From: Mucilaginibacter endophyticus
GTDB lineage: Bacteria; Bacteroidota; Bacteroidia; Sphingobacteriales; Sphingobacteriaceae
DNA length: 64,000 bases
Direction of reading: 5' to 3'
Assembly: GCF_003351025.1 (NCBI RefSeq)
Contig: NZ_QPCG01000009.1
Location: forward strand, 62,001 to 126,000
In this document: in pieces, positions 17,216 to 27,183 of the stretch
Layout of the letters: the number at the start of each line of letters is the position of its first letter
How positions within the stretch are numbered: position 1 is the first letter of the stretch
Notes under the pieces: model-generated
Databases searched by the model: none
Told to the model about the DNA's origin: nothing
What the model saw: the letters and a program-made list of their open reading frames with translations, nothing else
Position numbers and translations under genes: made by a program

Positions 17216-18469
17216 TTATTTTGTTCCGAAAGCGCCGATATAGGTAGCCGGATCAGGAGATACGTAAGTTATCCCGTTTACGGTAATACCGGCAGCATGA
17301 TGGCGGGTAAAGTTGGTTACGCCGTGATTTAAGGCCGGAGAACCGCTTTGTAAATGGAAATCCCAGTTGGTATCAAAAACAGCATTCAATACCGGGGTTG
17401 ATTCTGGGTAGTTAACAAATTTAGGATCGTTATCACCTGCTTTGGTACCTATCACTTCGTTAACACCGCCAATAATATCTTTTGATGGCTGGAACTGGTT
17501 TACCGTGGTTTGATCATAACCATAGTAAAGGTTATTGCTGATCACGGTACGTTTATCTTCGGTAGATTTAGTATCGCGTTTGATGCCGAAACGGGTATTT
17601 GCAAACAGGTTATTGCGGATATCTGCACGAACATTGTTCTCCACCCATACCGAACCACCTTTAGCCGATGGCCTGCGCCAGCCGGTGTTTACCATGGTAT
17701 TATTATAGCAAATGATATAAGCCTGCGGATCACGGTCGCCAGAGTTTGATAGCTTCAGGGCGTTGGTATTGGCACTGTAAACAAAGTTAAAACCAACATC
17801 GGCCAAACAGCCAGATTTAAAGTTCATGGCCTCACCACCGGTAACGCCGGTAGTGTAAAAAGTATTGTTGGCAAAAATGATCTTACCACCTTCAATGTAA
17901 GTACAATCTTCCTGGAAGTTGCGCACAGTTGAGTTTACCACAATAAGTTTACCGTTCACATTTGAGAACCAAAGCGCAGGCAGGTTTTCGCCCGCGACAG
18001 CCTTGTAAAGTCCCATCTTTACCGATGACGAACCATCAGACGTAGTGTTACCACCGTACTCCAAAATAGTATGGTCAAGTACCAGCTCGGCACAGGTTTT
18101 GGCTGCCAGAATGCCGCCCCACATTTTTCCGAATTTTTTAGCATCGGTACGGTATTCCGGGTTTACGGTTATCCTTACCGGATTTTCGGCTGTACCTAAA
18201 GAGTATAAGTTACCTTTTACTATAAACTCAGGTTTTGCTATGGTATCCATCAATACAGTTACACCCTCTTCAATAGTAAGAGATTTACCTTCGGGAATAA
18301 TAATATCCCCTTTAATGATCTGCGTACTGCCTTTTGCCCAAACACCTGATACCTCACCACTTGCCGAACCATCGGCAGAGCTCGTGTCAACATCAAGGTT
18401 AGCTTTTCTGCAACTGCTAAAGGCTATAGCCGATAGCAGCACTGCCGCGAATATTTGTTTTAGTTTCAT
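17216..18469 (-). CDS. Right-handed beta-helix lipoprotein of the phytase operon
   Basis: 417 aa. Signal with lipobox FSSC (Cys 20), then a Ser/Gly/Asp-rich linker. The body consists of repeated short strands of the type VVNSTVRNF, IIFANNTFY, VENNVRADIRNNLF and VISNNLYYG, which indicates a parallel beta-helix. No polysaccharide-lyase catalytic motif was recognised. It lies 34 bp downstream of the TonB-dependent receptor and 59 bp upstream of phytase, so it is probably the surface lipoprotein of this uptake system, perhaps in the place a SusD protein would hold; it is not SusD-like in sequence. Confidence 0.75.
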   Translation of the reverse strand: MKLKQIFAAVLLSAIAFSSCRKANLDVDTSSADGSASGEVSGVWAKGSTQIIKGDIIIPEGKSLTIEEGVTVLMDTIAKPEFIVKGNLYSLGTAENPVRITVNPEYRTDAKKFGKMWGGILAAKTCAELVLDHTILEYGGNTTSDGSSSVKMGLYKAVAGENLPALWFSNVNGKLIVVNSTVRNFQEDCTYIEGGKIIFANNTFYTTGVTGGEAMNFKSGCLADVGFNFVYSANTNALKLSNSGDRDPQAYIICYNNTMVNTGWRRPSAKGGSVWVENNVRADIRNNLFANTRFGIKRDTKSTEDKRTVISNNLYYGYDQTTVNQFQPSKDIIGGVNEVIGTKAGDNDPKFVNYPESTPVLNAVFDTNWDFHLQSGSPALNHGVTNFTRHHAAGITVNGITYVSPDPATYIGAFGTK

Positions 18470-18503
18470 TGTAATGCCTTTTATTTATAGTTGATAAATT
18501 AAG

Positions 18504-21275
18504 TTAGAGTTTATAGCGAACACCTATCAAATACGTTTGCTTATAGTAATCGCTACGGATCAATGTTTGACCGTTTGCTACGATGTTATCATCTTTCAAT
18601 GTCGCGTTTTCAGGGTTGGTACCTTTCAGGAACAACTTAGCCGGGCTATTAAGCAAGTTGCCAGCCTTGATAAATACGCTCAGGTTATTTTTGAAACGTT
18701 TTTCTGCAGATGCATCCATCTGGATAAAGCCGCGCTGCCAAAGGTCGTTGTTCAGGAACTGCGATACGGTATTGATGCGCGGCCCGGTGTAAGATCCGGC
18801 AATTTGTGCATCCCAGCCTTTTTTAGTGTCCTTATATAAAAATGAAAGGTTAGCAATATGCTCCGACTGACCATATAGCGGCCTGGTTTGGTTTACCGAA
18901 ATCTTGTGGGTATCGCCTGTAGTGGCATCAGTTACATAAGTATCTTTAGGTGTAGTGATGCGTGAGTGGGTGTAAGTATAGTTTGCCTTTACACCAAACT
19001 TGTTAAAGAATTTGGTAAAATCAAGCTCCAAACCGTAGTTCTTAGCTGTACCAAAGTTGCCCGGCACATAATAGGTATCCTGACCACGTGTGGCATCAGC
19101 CTGGAAGCTGTACTCAATAGGATTTGTGATCCTTTTGTAAAACGCGCCTGCTAACAATTGCATGCTTGCGTCCGGGAACAACTCATACCTTAAATCATAG
19201 TTATCGGCAACGGCATGTTTAAGGTCGGGGTTACCACGCTCGTTATACTCGTCACCAATTCTTCCACCCGGAATAAGCTCATAAAAGCCCGGTCTGTTGA
19301 TTGATTTGAAATAAGAAGCATGCAATTGGTGTTTATCGCTTAAAAAGTATTTCAAGGTTAAGCTTGGCAATACATCGGTATAGGTTTGGTTACCGCTTGG
19401 TCTTGACTCGCCCTGAGGGAAAAGCATCCTGTAGCCCTGGTCTGTATGTTCAACACGTGCACCGCCAACTACCTGGATGGTTTTTGTAGTAAATTTAAAC
19501 ATACCATAACCTGCGCCAATTTTTTCAGATGCATCATTGGTTAAAGAATTATTTACAGCGCCAGCCGGGTTAGTTACGTTAAAGTTGAGCTGGGTATAAT
19601 TTGTAAAATCGGTACCGTACAACGCACTTGGGTTGGCGGCAGTAAGGTTGTAGTTATTATAGAAGCTGGTACGTTCTTTATCACGATATAAACCACCGGC
19701 AGAGAAATCAACATTAACACCAGCAATAGGCGCGGTGTAAGTAAGGTCTAAGTAACCTGCTTTGTCCTCATCGGTATTGCGCTCCCAACGGTGGGTAAGC
19801 GATGTACCGTTTGTAAGATAAGTACGCCTGTCAACAAAATTTTCGCGCACACCATTTAAGCTGATGGTTGTGTTGTTAGGCACTTCGTTTTCGGCCGAAG
19901 AGTAAACTGCCGACCATTGTACTTTTAATTTATCGTTGAACAGCTTATGATCACCACGTAATGTTCCGCTGTAAATTTGTTGTTCGGTAAAACGGCTGCG
20001 GGTTGAATAACCTAACTGCGCGTTTCCTTTGTCCGGGTCGTAATCAGTTGAAAAACTGGTAGATTTTTCGTCACGAACCTGGATACTGGTTAAGTTAACA
20101 TAAGTATTAAAGAAGCTCAGTTTATTGCGGCTGTCTAATACGTAATCAATTTTTGAGAATACGCCGTAACGTTTTTGCTGCTCAGAGTACTCCCTATCGG
20201 CACGGCTGGTTACGGCGGCATACTCGGCTGTTGGAACAACTTTAGTGTTATAAAATACACTGTTGCTACCGCGATAGGTGTTCTGGTAACTACCGGCTAC
20301 TAACACGCCCAATTTGTTGTTAAAAAAACGCTGACCTAATGACAAGCTACCAACAACATTTGGCGAAGGGTGTTTCAGCGTATAGTTTAAAGTTCCGGTA
20401 CCAAAATCGGCCTGGGTTGCCTGGTATGCTTTACCGTTAAGCTCATAAGGCGATTTGTGGTTGATACTTGAATAATCGTAGCTCATAAACTTACGATCTA
20501 AAAGCAACTGGCTGTAACCACCGGCAATATTGGCGTTTACTTCAAAGCGTTCAGGAGCATCCTTCATTACCAGGTTAACAACACCGCCAACAGCGTCACC
20601 TTCCAAATTAGGTGTTAGCGTTTTATAGTATTCCAGCCTTGATAGCAGGTCGGAAGGGAAAATATCAAGCGGTACGTAGCGGTATTTGTTATCAGGACTT
20701 GGGATTTTGATGCCATTTACCAGGGTATAGTTATAACGCTTATCCATACCACGTAAAATAGGATATTGAGCATCACCGTTGGTATTACGCTCAACTGATA
20801 CACCAGATACGCGGGAGATCACGTTAGCCACTGTCAAATCGGGAGATACTTCGATAGCCCTGCCCGATACAATGTTCATTACCTGTGTAGCTTGCTGCTC
20901 AATACGGCGGGCCGTCCTTTCGGTCGAGCCATTTCCGTGAGATGATACGGTGATTTCCTGCAATTGCTTGTTCGATTCTTCGAGGTATACTTTCAGGTGC
21001 GGGTTATCATCTTTAGATACTTCTACCTGTTGCGTTGTGGTTGTGTACAAAACATAAGATACCCGTACCGTATAAGAACCTTTAGACAAATTCTTCAATT
21101 CAAACGAACCATCCAGACCAGTGGTCGTGGCAATCTTCGTTCGGTCGAGACTTACGGTGGCCCCCACCATAGGCTCGCCGGTTTTACGGTCATAAACATG
21201 ACCTTTTAACTTTTGTGCGTTAGCGGCGGTAACACACAAAAGCAGGAGTAATAATGTTTGTAAGTATTTTTTCAT
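18504..21275 (-). CDS. TonB-dependent outer-membrane receptor of the phytase operon
   Basis: 923 aa. Signal peptide (ends ANAQ), CarboxypepD_reg-like domain (about 22-105; LKGHVYDRKTGEPMVGATVS), plug (about 130-245; NVISRVSGVSVERN, ILRGMDKRYN, GDAVGGVVNLVMK) and a beta-barrel to the C-terminus (TYLIGVRYKL, ending in an aromatic/hydrophobic strand). It belongs to the TonB-dependent receptor class with an N-terminal regulatory fold and lacks a SusD partner. Phytase downstream suggests uptake of inositol phosphates or a linked nutrient; that ligand is inferred only from context. Confidence 0.9.
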   Translation of the reverse strand: MKKYLQTLLLLLLCVTAANAQKLKGHVYDRKTGEPMVGATVSLDRTKIATTTGLDGSFELKNLSKGSYTVRVSYVLYTTTTQQVEVSKDDNPHLKVYLEESNKQLQEITVSSHGNGSTERTARRIEQQATQVMNIVSGRAIEVSPDLTVANVISRVSGVSVERNTNGDAQYPILRGMDKRYNYTLVNGIKIPSPDNKYRYVPLDIFPSDLLSRLEYYKTLTPNLEGDAVGGVVNLVMKDAPERFEVNANIAGGYSQLLLDRKFMSYDYSSINHKSPYELNGKAYQATQADFGTGTLNYTLKHPSPNVVGSLSLGQRFFNNKLGVLVAGSYQNTYRGSNSVFYNTKVVPTAEYAAVTSRADREYSEQQKRYGVFSKIDYVLDSRNKLSFFNTYVNLTSIQVRDEKSTSFSTDYDPDKGNAQLGYSTRSRFTEQQIYSGTLRGDHKLFNDKLKVQWSAVYSSAENEVPNNTTISLNGVRENFVDRRTYLTNGTSLTHRWERNTDEDKAGYLDLTYTAPIAGVNVDFSAGGLYRDKERTSFYNNYNLTAANPSALYGTDFTNYTQLNFNVTNPAGAVNNSLTNDASEKIGAGYGMFKFTTKTIQVVGGARVEHTDQGYRMLFPQGESRPSGNQTYTDVLPSLTLKYFLSDKHQLHASYFKSINRPGFYELIPGGRIGDEYNERGNPDLKHAVADNYDLRYELFPDASMQLLAGAFYKRITNPIEYSFQADATRGQDTYYVPGNFGTAKNYGLELDFTKFFNKFGVKANYTYTHSRITTPKDTYVTDATTGDTHKISVNQTRPLYGQSEHIANLSFLYKDTKKGWDAQIAGSYTGPRINTVSQFLNNDLWQRGFIQMDASAEKRFKNNLSVFIKAGNLLNSPAKLFLKGTNPENATLKDDNIVANGQTLIRSDYYKQTYLIGVRYKL

Positions 21276-21533
21276 TTTGCGAAACGATTAATGCAATTGT
21301 GATTTGCTTTTTGACGGCGCAAAAGTGTTTAAACCAACAATACATCTGTTAAAACATGCCGTTACAAAAAGGAAACAGCGTTACATGAGGCGTATACGCA
21401 ACAGCAGCACAAAATTACAATTAGTTGATTTTCAATAATATAACAAAAACACAAACCTCCATTATCATTCAGTTACCGTTACATTAAGCTAATGTTAAGC
21501 TGCAAAAAGACAAAGAAATCAACAGCAATTAAA

Positions 21534-23177
21534 CTACAGGGCCTGTATAAAAGTGGTAAGGTTTTCACCCTGATCAATATTGAGTTTCTTACGCAAACGG
21601 TAGCGGGCAACCCGCAAACTGTCAATAGAGATGCCTAATAACCCGGCAATATCCTTTGAATCCATATTTACTTTAAGCAGGGCTATCAAACGCAGATCTG
21701 TTGAGGTAAGATCATTGCTCTGTTGCTTCAGTTTGTCAAAAAAGCTCTGGTGAACCTGCTCAAAAGCAACCGTAAATTCCTTCCAGTGCTGTTCGTGGTT
21801 AAAGCTTTGATTTATTTGCTGAATGATTTGCTGCATCTGGCGTTTCTGATCGCGCTTATCCTCCTTCACCATATCCTGCAAAGTATTGCGCATACTCTCC
21901 AGCAACTGGTTATTCTTAATGAGGTTTAATGTATGTGACGATAACTCCTGCCCTTTAAGTTCCAGTTGCTGCTTAAGGCTTTCCTCCTGTAGTTGTTTGT
22001 TCTTAAGTTCAAGCTCCATTAAATCGCGCTGGGCTTCAAATATTGACCGGTTTTGCTCGGCCAAAGCACGCTGGTCGCGCATTTTAAGGCGCTGTCTACT
22101 GAAGGTTACAAAACCAAGTATAATAAGCAACAAGGAAATAGTAACACCTGCAATGGTGACAATTTGGTTGGTTTTACGGATATTGTTAAGACGAGTGATC
22201 TCATCGCTTTTTTTATCCATATCATACAGCACTTGCAAAAACGAGGTTTGCTTCAAACTTTCCCTTGAGTATACATCAAGCGAATACTTACGGCTGAGCT
22301 CAAGATAATGGTAAGCGCTATCCATACGGTTAAGCAGCTGATATGATTTCCCCAGATCGCGGCAGGAAGCTGCTAACTGGTACAGGTTTCCTGTTTTTAA
22401 CGATAGCGCATAAGCCTTGCGCGATTGCTGGATTCCCGCTTCATATTTGCCGGTTTTCCTTAAAATATCGCCGATATTATTGATCACCTCAATACTGGCA
22501 ACCTCATTATTGTACTTATTATAGATCTCTAATGACTTTTTAAAGCAGGAATATGATGAATCGTAATTGGCCAGATCTTCATGGATACTGCCGAGGTTCT
22601 CATAAATTTTCGCCTGCCCGTAGTCGTCACCTATACGCTGGTAGCTGTTCAGGGCCAGGCGCTGGTAGTAAAATGAGCTATCATATTTGTGATGTTTCTC
22701 ATACAAATGACCAATAGCACCCAATATTTCGGCCTGCCCTTTTTTATTATTTGTCGCCTTGTAAAGGTTTAACGCCCGGTTATATAATTGAAATGATTTA
22801 TCCGACTGCCTGTTGTAATAATACAGGATTCCCATTTTGCCCCAATTTTCGGCCAGCAGGTCCTTATTACCTATCTGTCCAAATACTTTATCGGCATGCA
22901 AATAAAAATCGAGTGCCTGCGCGTAATGGCCCTGGTTAAAACAGATCTGCCCCATTTGCTGCAGGCTCATACCCGCTGTAAGGTTATCGTTATCCTGAAT
23001 TGCATCGGCATGGATCTTTTTCAGAACGAGCAGTACAGAGTCGGGATGCTGCTGCGCAAGTAACTGTAATTTTTCAAACCGATCCGTTTTGCTTAACTGA
23101 GCCCGGGCCGCTGTACCAGATATTAATACAAACAGGTAAAACGTAAGTTGAATAATCCTGATGTAGCGTTTAATCAT
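21534..23177 (-). CDS. TPR/coiled-coil membrane protein with LuxR-like HTH
   Basis: 547 aa from the ATG at 23177, which starts a signal-like segment (MIKRYIRIIQLTFYLF ... ARAQ); a longer frame to 23321 adds an unlikely N-terminus. Residues ~60-320 hold about six TPR units (for example YNRALNLYKA, ENLGSIHEDL). A membrane helix follows (VTIAGVTISLLLIILGFV), then a Gln/Glu-rich coiled coil, then a LuxR-type helix-turn-helix (LTSTDLRLIALLKVNMDSKD ... LRVARYRLRKKL). This periplasmic TPR sensor/cytoplasmic HTH layout is common in Bacteroidota. Upstream of and in line with the TonB-phytase operon (258-bp gap), so it may regulate it; this is inference. Confidence 0.82.
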   Translation of the reverse strand: MIKRYIRIIQLTFYLFVLISGTAARAQLSKTDRFEKLQLLAQQHPDSVLLVLKKIHADAIQDNDNLTAGMSLQQMGQICFNQGHYAQALDFYLHADKVFGQIGNKDLLAENWGKMGILYYYNRQSDKSFQLYNRALNLYKATNNKKGQAEILGAIGHLYEKHHKYDSSFYYQRLALNSYQRIGDDYGQAKIYENLGSIHEDLANYDSSYSCFKKSLEIYNKYNNEVASIEVINNIGDILRKTGKYEAGIQQSRKAYALSLKTGNLYQLAASCRDLGKSYQLLNRMDSAYHYLELSRKYSLDVYSRESLKQTSFLQVLYDMDKKSDEITRLNNIRKTNQIVTIAGVTISLLLIILGFVTFSRQRLKMRDQRALAEQNRSIFEAQRDLMELELKNKQLQEESLKQQLELKGQELSSHTLNLIKNNQLLESMRNTLQDMVKEDKRDQKRQMQQIIQQINQSFNHEQHWKEFTVAFEQVHQSFFDKLKQQSNDLTSTDLRLIALLKVNMDSKDIAGLLGISIDSLRVARYRLRKKLNIDQGENLTTFIQAL

Positions 23178-23506
23178 ATCTGAAAATTGAGCAGGTGCCA
23201 TTGCAAAGAAGTCGCCCTCAGCTACCTGAGCATAAAAAGGCAAACAAAAAAAGCATTTCAATATGAACTTAATGTTAACTAACAGCCATGTGTTAACTAT
23301 TTTACATTCATTGAATAGCAATGGCAGTTTTCTAATTCCCTCCCCCGGGAGGGGTGTGTTGGAATTGTGTGTTGGCAGGGAGGGGTTTATACAGCTTTGC
23401 TACGACAGAGACATCTCGCTGAAACCCCTCCCTACACCCTCCCAAGGGAGGGAATCGCACTATCCAACGCTTTTTTCTCTGTCAACTATGACAGCCTCAA
23501 AGTCTC
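23178..23506. other. Intergenic region with a GC-rich palindromic repeat
   Basis: Lies between the TPR/HTH gene (start 23177) and the AsmA-like gene (end 23507), both leftward. Apart from the repeat at 23335-23459 nothing was recognised. Confidence 0.6.
23335..23459 (+). repeat. CCCTCCC/GGGAGGG palindromic dispersed repeat, copy 1
   Basis: Ends ATTCCCTCCC and GGGAGGGAAT are inverted. Inside are GGGAGGGGTGTG ... GGCAGGGAGGGGTTT and AAACCCCTCCCTACACCC. Copy 2 at 40332-40452 is in the opposite orientation. No ORF inside; the layout is MITE-like or REP-like. Confidence 0.75.
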
Positions 23507-26500
23507 TTACTCTTCGTCCTGCGTTTCTTTCAGCTCGTCTTCTTTTTTGCCTTTGCCCAAATGGATAATAGGTTTGTCCTGGGTGCCGGTGATGGTCATC
23601 GGGATTCCGAAAATGCCGAAAGGCGGCAATCCCAGCCTGAATTTCAGGTTCAACTTGCCATCCAAACCTACCTGTCCTTCAAACCTCGGCCTGAAACCTG
23701 CAATGCGCATTTTGGTGCGCTCAATGGTCATGATGTTGTTGGCTATGGTTGATTTGATATCAACCTTTTTAACATCCCCATGCCCAACACTGTCGTGCCC
23801 GGTTTCTTTACCTACCGCACTCAGCAATTTCAATCCGTATACCTTAACCTGTTTTACAGAAAGTACGCCGCCGCCTTTTAATGACGGATAAACAGGTTTC
23901 ATATCGCTGTTGAGCTTACCGGCCAGTTTATAATCTAACGATACAACACCTTGTACATGCGCCGCCGAGGTTGCCATATCATGGAATAATTTAATCTCGC
24001 GGTAAGCACGCTGAATGTCAAACTCTTTGGCGTTAATATGGTAATCAAAAAACGCTTTCTGCAGATTGATGCTACCATAAGTGGCGTCCATCACTACAGG
24101 TGCACCTATCAGGCTAAAGCCGGTTTGCTTAAGTATGATCTGTCCGTTGGTAATGTTCATCGCACCTTTGGCATCGCTGATATCCAAACCGTTGTACTTT
24201 ACTTTTTTTACATCAGCGACAAAATTAAGATCGAGATTGGAAGGCACCAATATCACACCTGATGATTTGGTTGGCTTGGCAGATGCCGGCACACCGGCAA
24301 AGGCCATAAAATCATCGGCTATGATCAGATCGCTCTTCAGGTTAAACTCCCCTTTTAAGGGCGAATTTGGTTGCATGGCATAACCTATCACGTTGGATAA
24401 AGCACCGTCAAGCACCACTATCGATTTACCATAGTTTGCCTTGAACTGGTCAAACTTCATTTTATCCTGGTTAAAGCTGAATACACCGTTGGTGATAAAA
24501 AACGGTTTCGGGAACAGCTCGGTTGTAAGCTTGATGTTTTTCACCTTCATGCTACCCGAATTGTCCAGCTTATCATAATGGCCCGAGGTAGCATCGCTTT
24601 GTTTCCCTTTCAATTTAAAGTTGGTACTTACAAAGCCATTTACATCATAACCTTTAACGGCAAATACCTTATAAATTTTACCCAGATCAAGGCTGCCTCG
24701 CGAGGCTACGTTATAATCAAGGTCGTCAAAATTGCGGAGATTAGCCCTTAGCAAAAATGGCTGTCCTTCAAAGTTGAACGATACCGGTTTAATATTCACT
24801 TTAAGCCCTTTCAACGAGCCTGTATTGTTAAAGATATTCACGCTAACCTGCACGTTTTGCATTGGGTGCGGGTAGTATTTGGTTTGGATATACCCGTTTT
24901 TCAGGTTGATCTCCGCATTTGTAACCGGGAAGATGCGGCGGGCTGGAATATACCTGCCTTTGCTTTGCAGGTTAGCGTCAAAATCACCACGGAAATCAAT
25001 GCTGTCAACCGGGTAAAACTGCTTGATATCATCTAAATGAAATTTAGCATTCAAGCCGGCATCAATTAAGGCTCCAGCCTTATTGCTTAGTTTCAGATAG
25101 CCTTTTATGTAATTATTAAGTGCATTAATGTTCAGGTTACGCACATCCATAGTGGCATTGGCAATGTTATGATCTGGACAGGCGGCATCCAGATCAAAGC
25201 TGATATTATTGATAGCTTGCGGCAGCTTGCTGTATTTAAAATACCCGTTCCTGAACGTCGACTTAAGTTTAAATTGAGGAATACTGGTTATCACGGTATC
25301 AACCTTTTGCCTTAGCCCTGTTTTCCTGATACCGGTAGTGTATTTACCTTCGGCCAGTAAATGTAAACCATACCTGCCTTTTACCTGGAATGGCTTAATA
25401 CCAAAAACCTTGTACCATTGCTCCAGATCAATTTCGGTATTCACTTTAGCATAAATGTATGGCGATTTTATCCCCCTTACTTTCAGCACCGAACCAAAAT
25501 AATCCTTACCAATATTAAAATAAACCGAATCTATATTTAATTTTAAACTGTCGGGGTTAAGACCGGGCAAACTTGCATCCATGTTCAGGTACAAGTTTTT
25601 AACCGGTGCAGGGGTACTCTTGTTAACGATGGAGCCGTCGCGCACTTTCATGCTGATACCCAGGTTAGGCATAATATTTTTTGAGGCGATGTACTTTCCG
25701 CTAAGATCAAGCTGGATGATGCCGTTACCGCTGATATCCATGTTATCAACATATTTGGCATATTCATCCGGTATGGCGGTAAAAACATCGCCAAGATCAT
25801 TTTGATCGCTCCTGATCTTGAAATCCATATCATAGCCATCTTTCAGGAACTCAAACCGGCCTTTAAATTTAACCGGGAGCTTGTTAATCAGCAGGTCGTT
25901 TTTTTGAAATGCGAAGGCCAATGATTTGGTGTTGATACTGGTAACCAGATCGGCATTTACTTTTTTCTTAAGCACGTAAGCTTTGTTACCGTAATAAAAA
26001 TCAACCGAAGCGGCATCCACATGGCTGTAAAGGTCAAAGATATCCTTGCTTAAATCACCGCTGCCTTTATAATTGAGTTCCCGAGCGTTGATTTGCATTG
26101 GCAATGAGCGGTCGTCATAAACCAGATGGCTTTTATCTATCAGAATCTGCTCAATTCCTAATGATGCGCTTGCGGTATCCGCTTTGTTATCTTGTTTTGG
26201 AGGTGATGACTTATAAACGTTATAGTTGGCTTTGCCCGCGCTATCCACCTGTATGTTGATCAGTGCATGATCAAGATAGATCTTGTTTACATTGATCTTG
26301 CTTTTGAACACTGAAGAAAGATCAATAGCCAGCGAAATTTCCTTAGCCGAAACCAGCGTATCATTCTGAAAAGGCACGCTACCATTCAGCACAAAATCAT
26401 TAAGTGTGAGCGTTAGCGACGGGAACTTTTTAAAGAAAGATAAGCGTGTACTTGAAAATGAAAGTTTGCTGTTTACGCTGCCGGCCGCCCATTGTTTTAT

Positions 26501-26623
26501 TTTTTGCGTTACAGTTTCGGGAAAAAGGTAAGGCAACAGGAACATCAACAGCAATAAACTAACAACGGTAATAGCGCTTATTTTAAGCGTTTTAACCAAT
26601 ACTTTTTTCAAGGGGAACGGCAT
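23507..26623 (-). CDS. AsmA-like family protein
   Basis: 1038 aa. One N-terminal membrane helix (about 12-34) is followed by a very long repetitive beta-rich periplasmic region, with an AsmA-type N-terminal domain (FSSTRLSFFKKFPSLTLTLNDF) and an AsmA-type C-terminal part (VSLDYKLAGKLNS ... GGVLSVKQVKVYG). It ends in a charged KKEDELKETQDEE tail. AsmA/TamB-class proteins are thought to bridge inner and outer membrane and move phospholipids. Single gene; the region upstream holds the 65-bp repeat array. Confidence 0.85.
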   Translation of the reverse strand: MPFPLKKVLVKTLKISAITVVSLLLLMFLLPYLFPETVTQKIKQWAAGSVNSKLSFSSTRLSFFKKFPSLTLTLNDFVLNGSVPFQNDTLVSAKEISLAIDLSSVFKSKINVNKIYLDHALINIQVDSAGKANYNVYKSSPPKQDNKADTASASLGIEQILIDKSHLVYDDRSLPMQINARELNYKGSGDLSKDIFDLYSHVDAASVDFYYGNKAYVLKKKVNADLVTSINTKSLAFAFQKNDLLINKLPVKFKGRFEFLKDGYDMDFKIRSDQNDLGDVFTAIPDEYAKYVDNMDISGNGIIQLDLSGKYIASKNIMPNLGISMKVRDGSIVNKSTPAPVKNLYLNMDASLPGLNPDSLKLNIDSVYFNIGKDYFGSVLKVRGIKSPYIYAKVNTEIDLEQWYKVFGIKPFQVKGRYGLHLLAEGKYTTGIRKTGLRQKVDTVITSIPQFKLKSTFRNGYFKYSKLPQAINNISFDLDAACPDHNIANATMDVRNLNINALNNYIKGYLKLSNKAGALIDAGLNAKFHLDDIKQFYPVDSIDFRGDFDANLQSKGRYIPARRIFPVTNAEINLKNGYIQTKYYPHPMQNVQVSVNIFNNTGSLKGLKVNIKPVSFNFEGQPFLLRANLRNFDDLDYNVASRGSLDLGKIYKVFAVKGYDVNGFVSTNFKLKGKQSDATSGHYDKLDNSGSMKVKNIKLTTELFPKPFFITNGVFSFNQDKMKFDQFKANYGKSIVVLDGALSNVIGYAMQPNSPLKGEFNLKSDLIIADDFMAFAGVPASAKPTKSSGVILVPSNLDLNFVADVKKVKYNGLDISDAKGAMNITNGQIILKQTGFSLIGAPVVMDATYGSINLQKAFFDYHINAKEFDIQRAYREIKLFHDMATSAAHVQGVVSLDYKLAGKLNSDMKPVYPSLKGGGVLSVKQVKVYGLKLLSAVGKETGHDSVGHGDVKKVDIKSTIANNIMTIERTKMRIAGFRPRFEGQVGLDGKLNLKFRLGLPPFGIFGIPMTITGTQDKPIIHLGKGKKEDELKETQDEE

Positions 26624-26742
26624 ATGAAATTATTATAGCTAACGAAGCATGAAAATAGTCATAAAACCTAATTATTGGATATCAAATTATGATGATTGTA
26701 ATGTTAGGGGAAAGTGACGGGGATAGGTAAGATCTTCGCTAC

Positions 26743-27132
26743 CTGGTCGAAGTTTAGCGACAGCATAACTTCGACCTAAAACAGGTTAAGCTTTCAGCTT
26801 ATCCTAACTGGTCGAAGTTTAGCGATAGCATAACTTCGTCCTAAAACAGGTTAAGCTTTCAGCTTATCCTAACTGGTCGAAGTTTAGCGATAGCATAACT
26901 TCGTCCTAAAACAGGTTAAGCTTTCAGCTTATCCTAACTGGTCGAAGTTTAGCGATAGCATAACTTCGTCCTAAAACAGGTTAAGCTTTCAGCTTATCCT
27001 AACTGGTCGAAGTTTAGCGATAGCATAACTTCGTCCTAAAACAGGTTAAGCTTTCAGCTTATCCTAACTGGTCGAAGTTTAGCGATAGCATAACTTCGTC
27101 CTAAAACAGGTTAAGCTTTCAGCTTAACCCTG
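26743..27132 (+). repeat. Six tandem 65-bp repeats, each with two hairpins
   Basis: Units begin with CTGGTCGAAGTTTAGCGA at 26743, 26808, 26873, 26938, 27003 and 27068, an exact 65-bp period. Units 2-6 are near-identical; unit 1 differs at two sites (GACAGC, CGACC). In each unit GGTCGAAGTT pairs with AACTTCGTCC (perfectly in unit 1, CGACC), and AGGTTAAGCT pairs with AGCTTATCCT (better in unit 6, where CTTAACC occurs). There are no unique spacers, so it is not CRISPR. Confidence 0.93.
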
Positions 27133-27158
27133 CCGTAATTAAAACTATGCAAAACCAC

Positions 27159-27183
27159 GGAAGCAGAATGCTTCCATCTTTTT
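27159..27183 (+). terminator. Hairpin with T-run just after the 65-bp array
   Basis: GGAAGCA (27159-27165) pairs with TGCTTCC (27169-27175), followed by ATCTTTTT on the + strand. No + strand gene precedes it; only the repeat array does. It may end an array transcript. Confidence 0.45.

Noticed and set aside
18504-21275. TonB receptor as a SusC of a polysaccharide utilisation locus
   Set aside because: No SusD-like gene follows and the downstream enzymes are a beta-helix lipoprotein and phytase, not glycoside hydrolases.
21886-22308. Ser/Cys/Leu-rich ORF opposite the TPR/HTH gene
   Set aside because: Antisense of the Gln/Lys/Glu-rich coiled coil; composition is typical of a shadow frame.
26743-27132. 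Six regular repeats as a CRISPR array
   Set aside because: The units are contiguous 65-bp copies with no unique spacers, and no cas gene is near.
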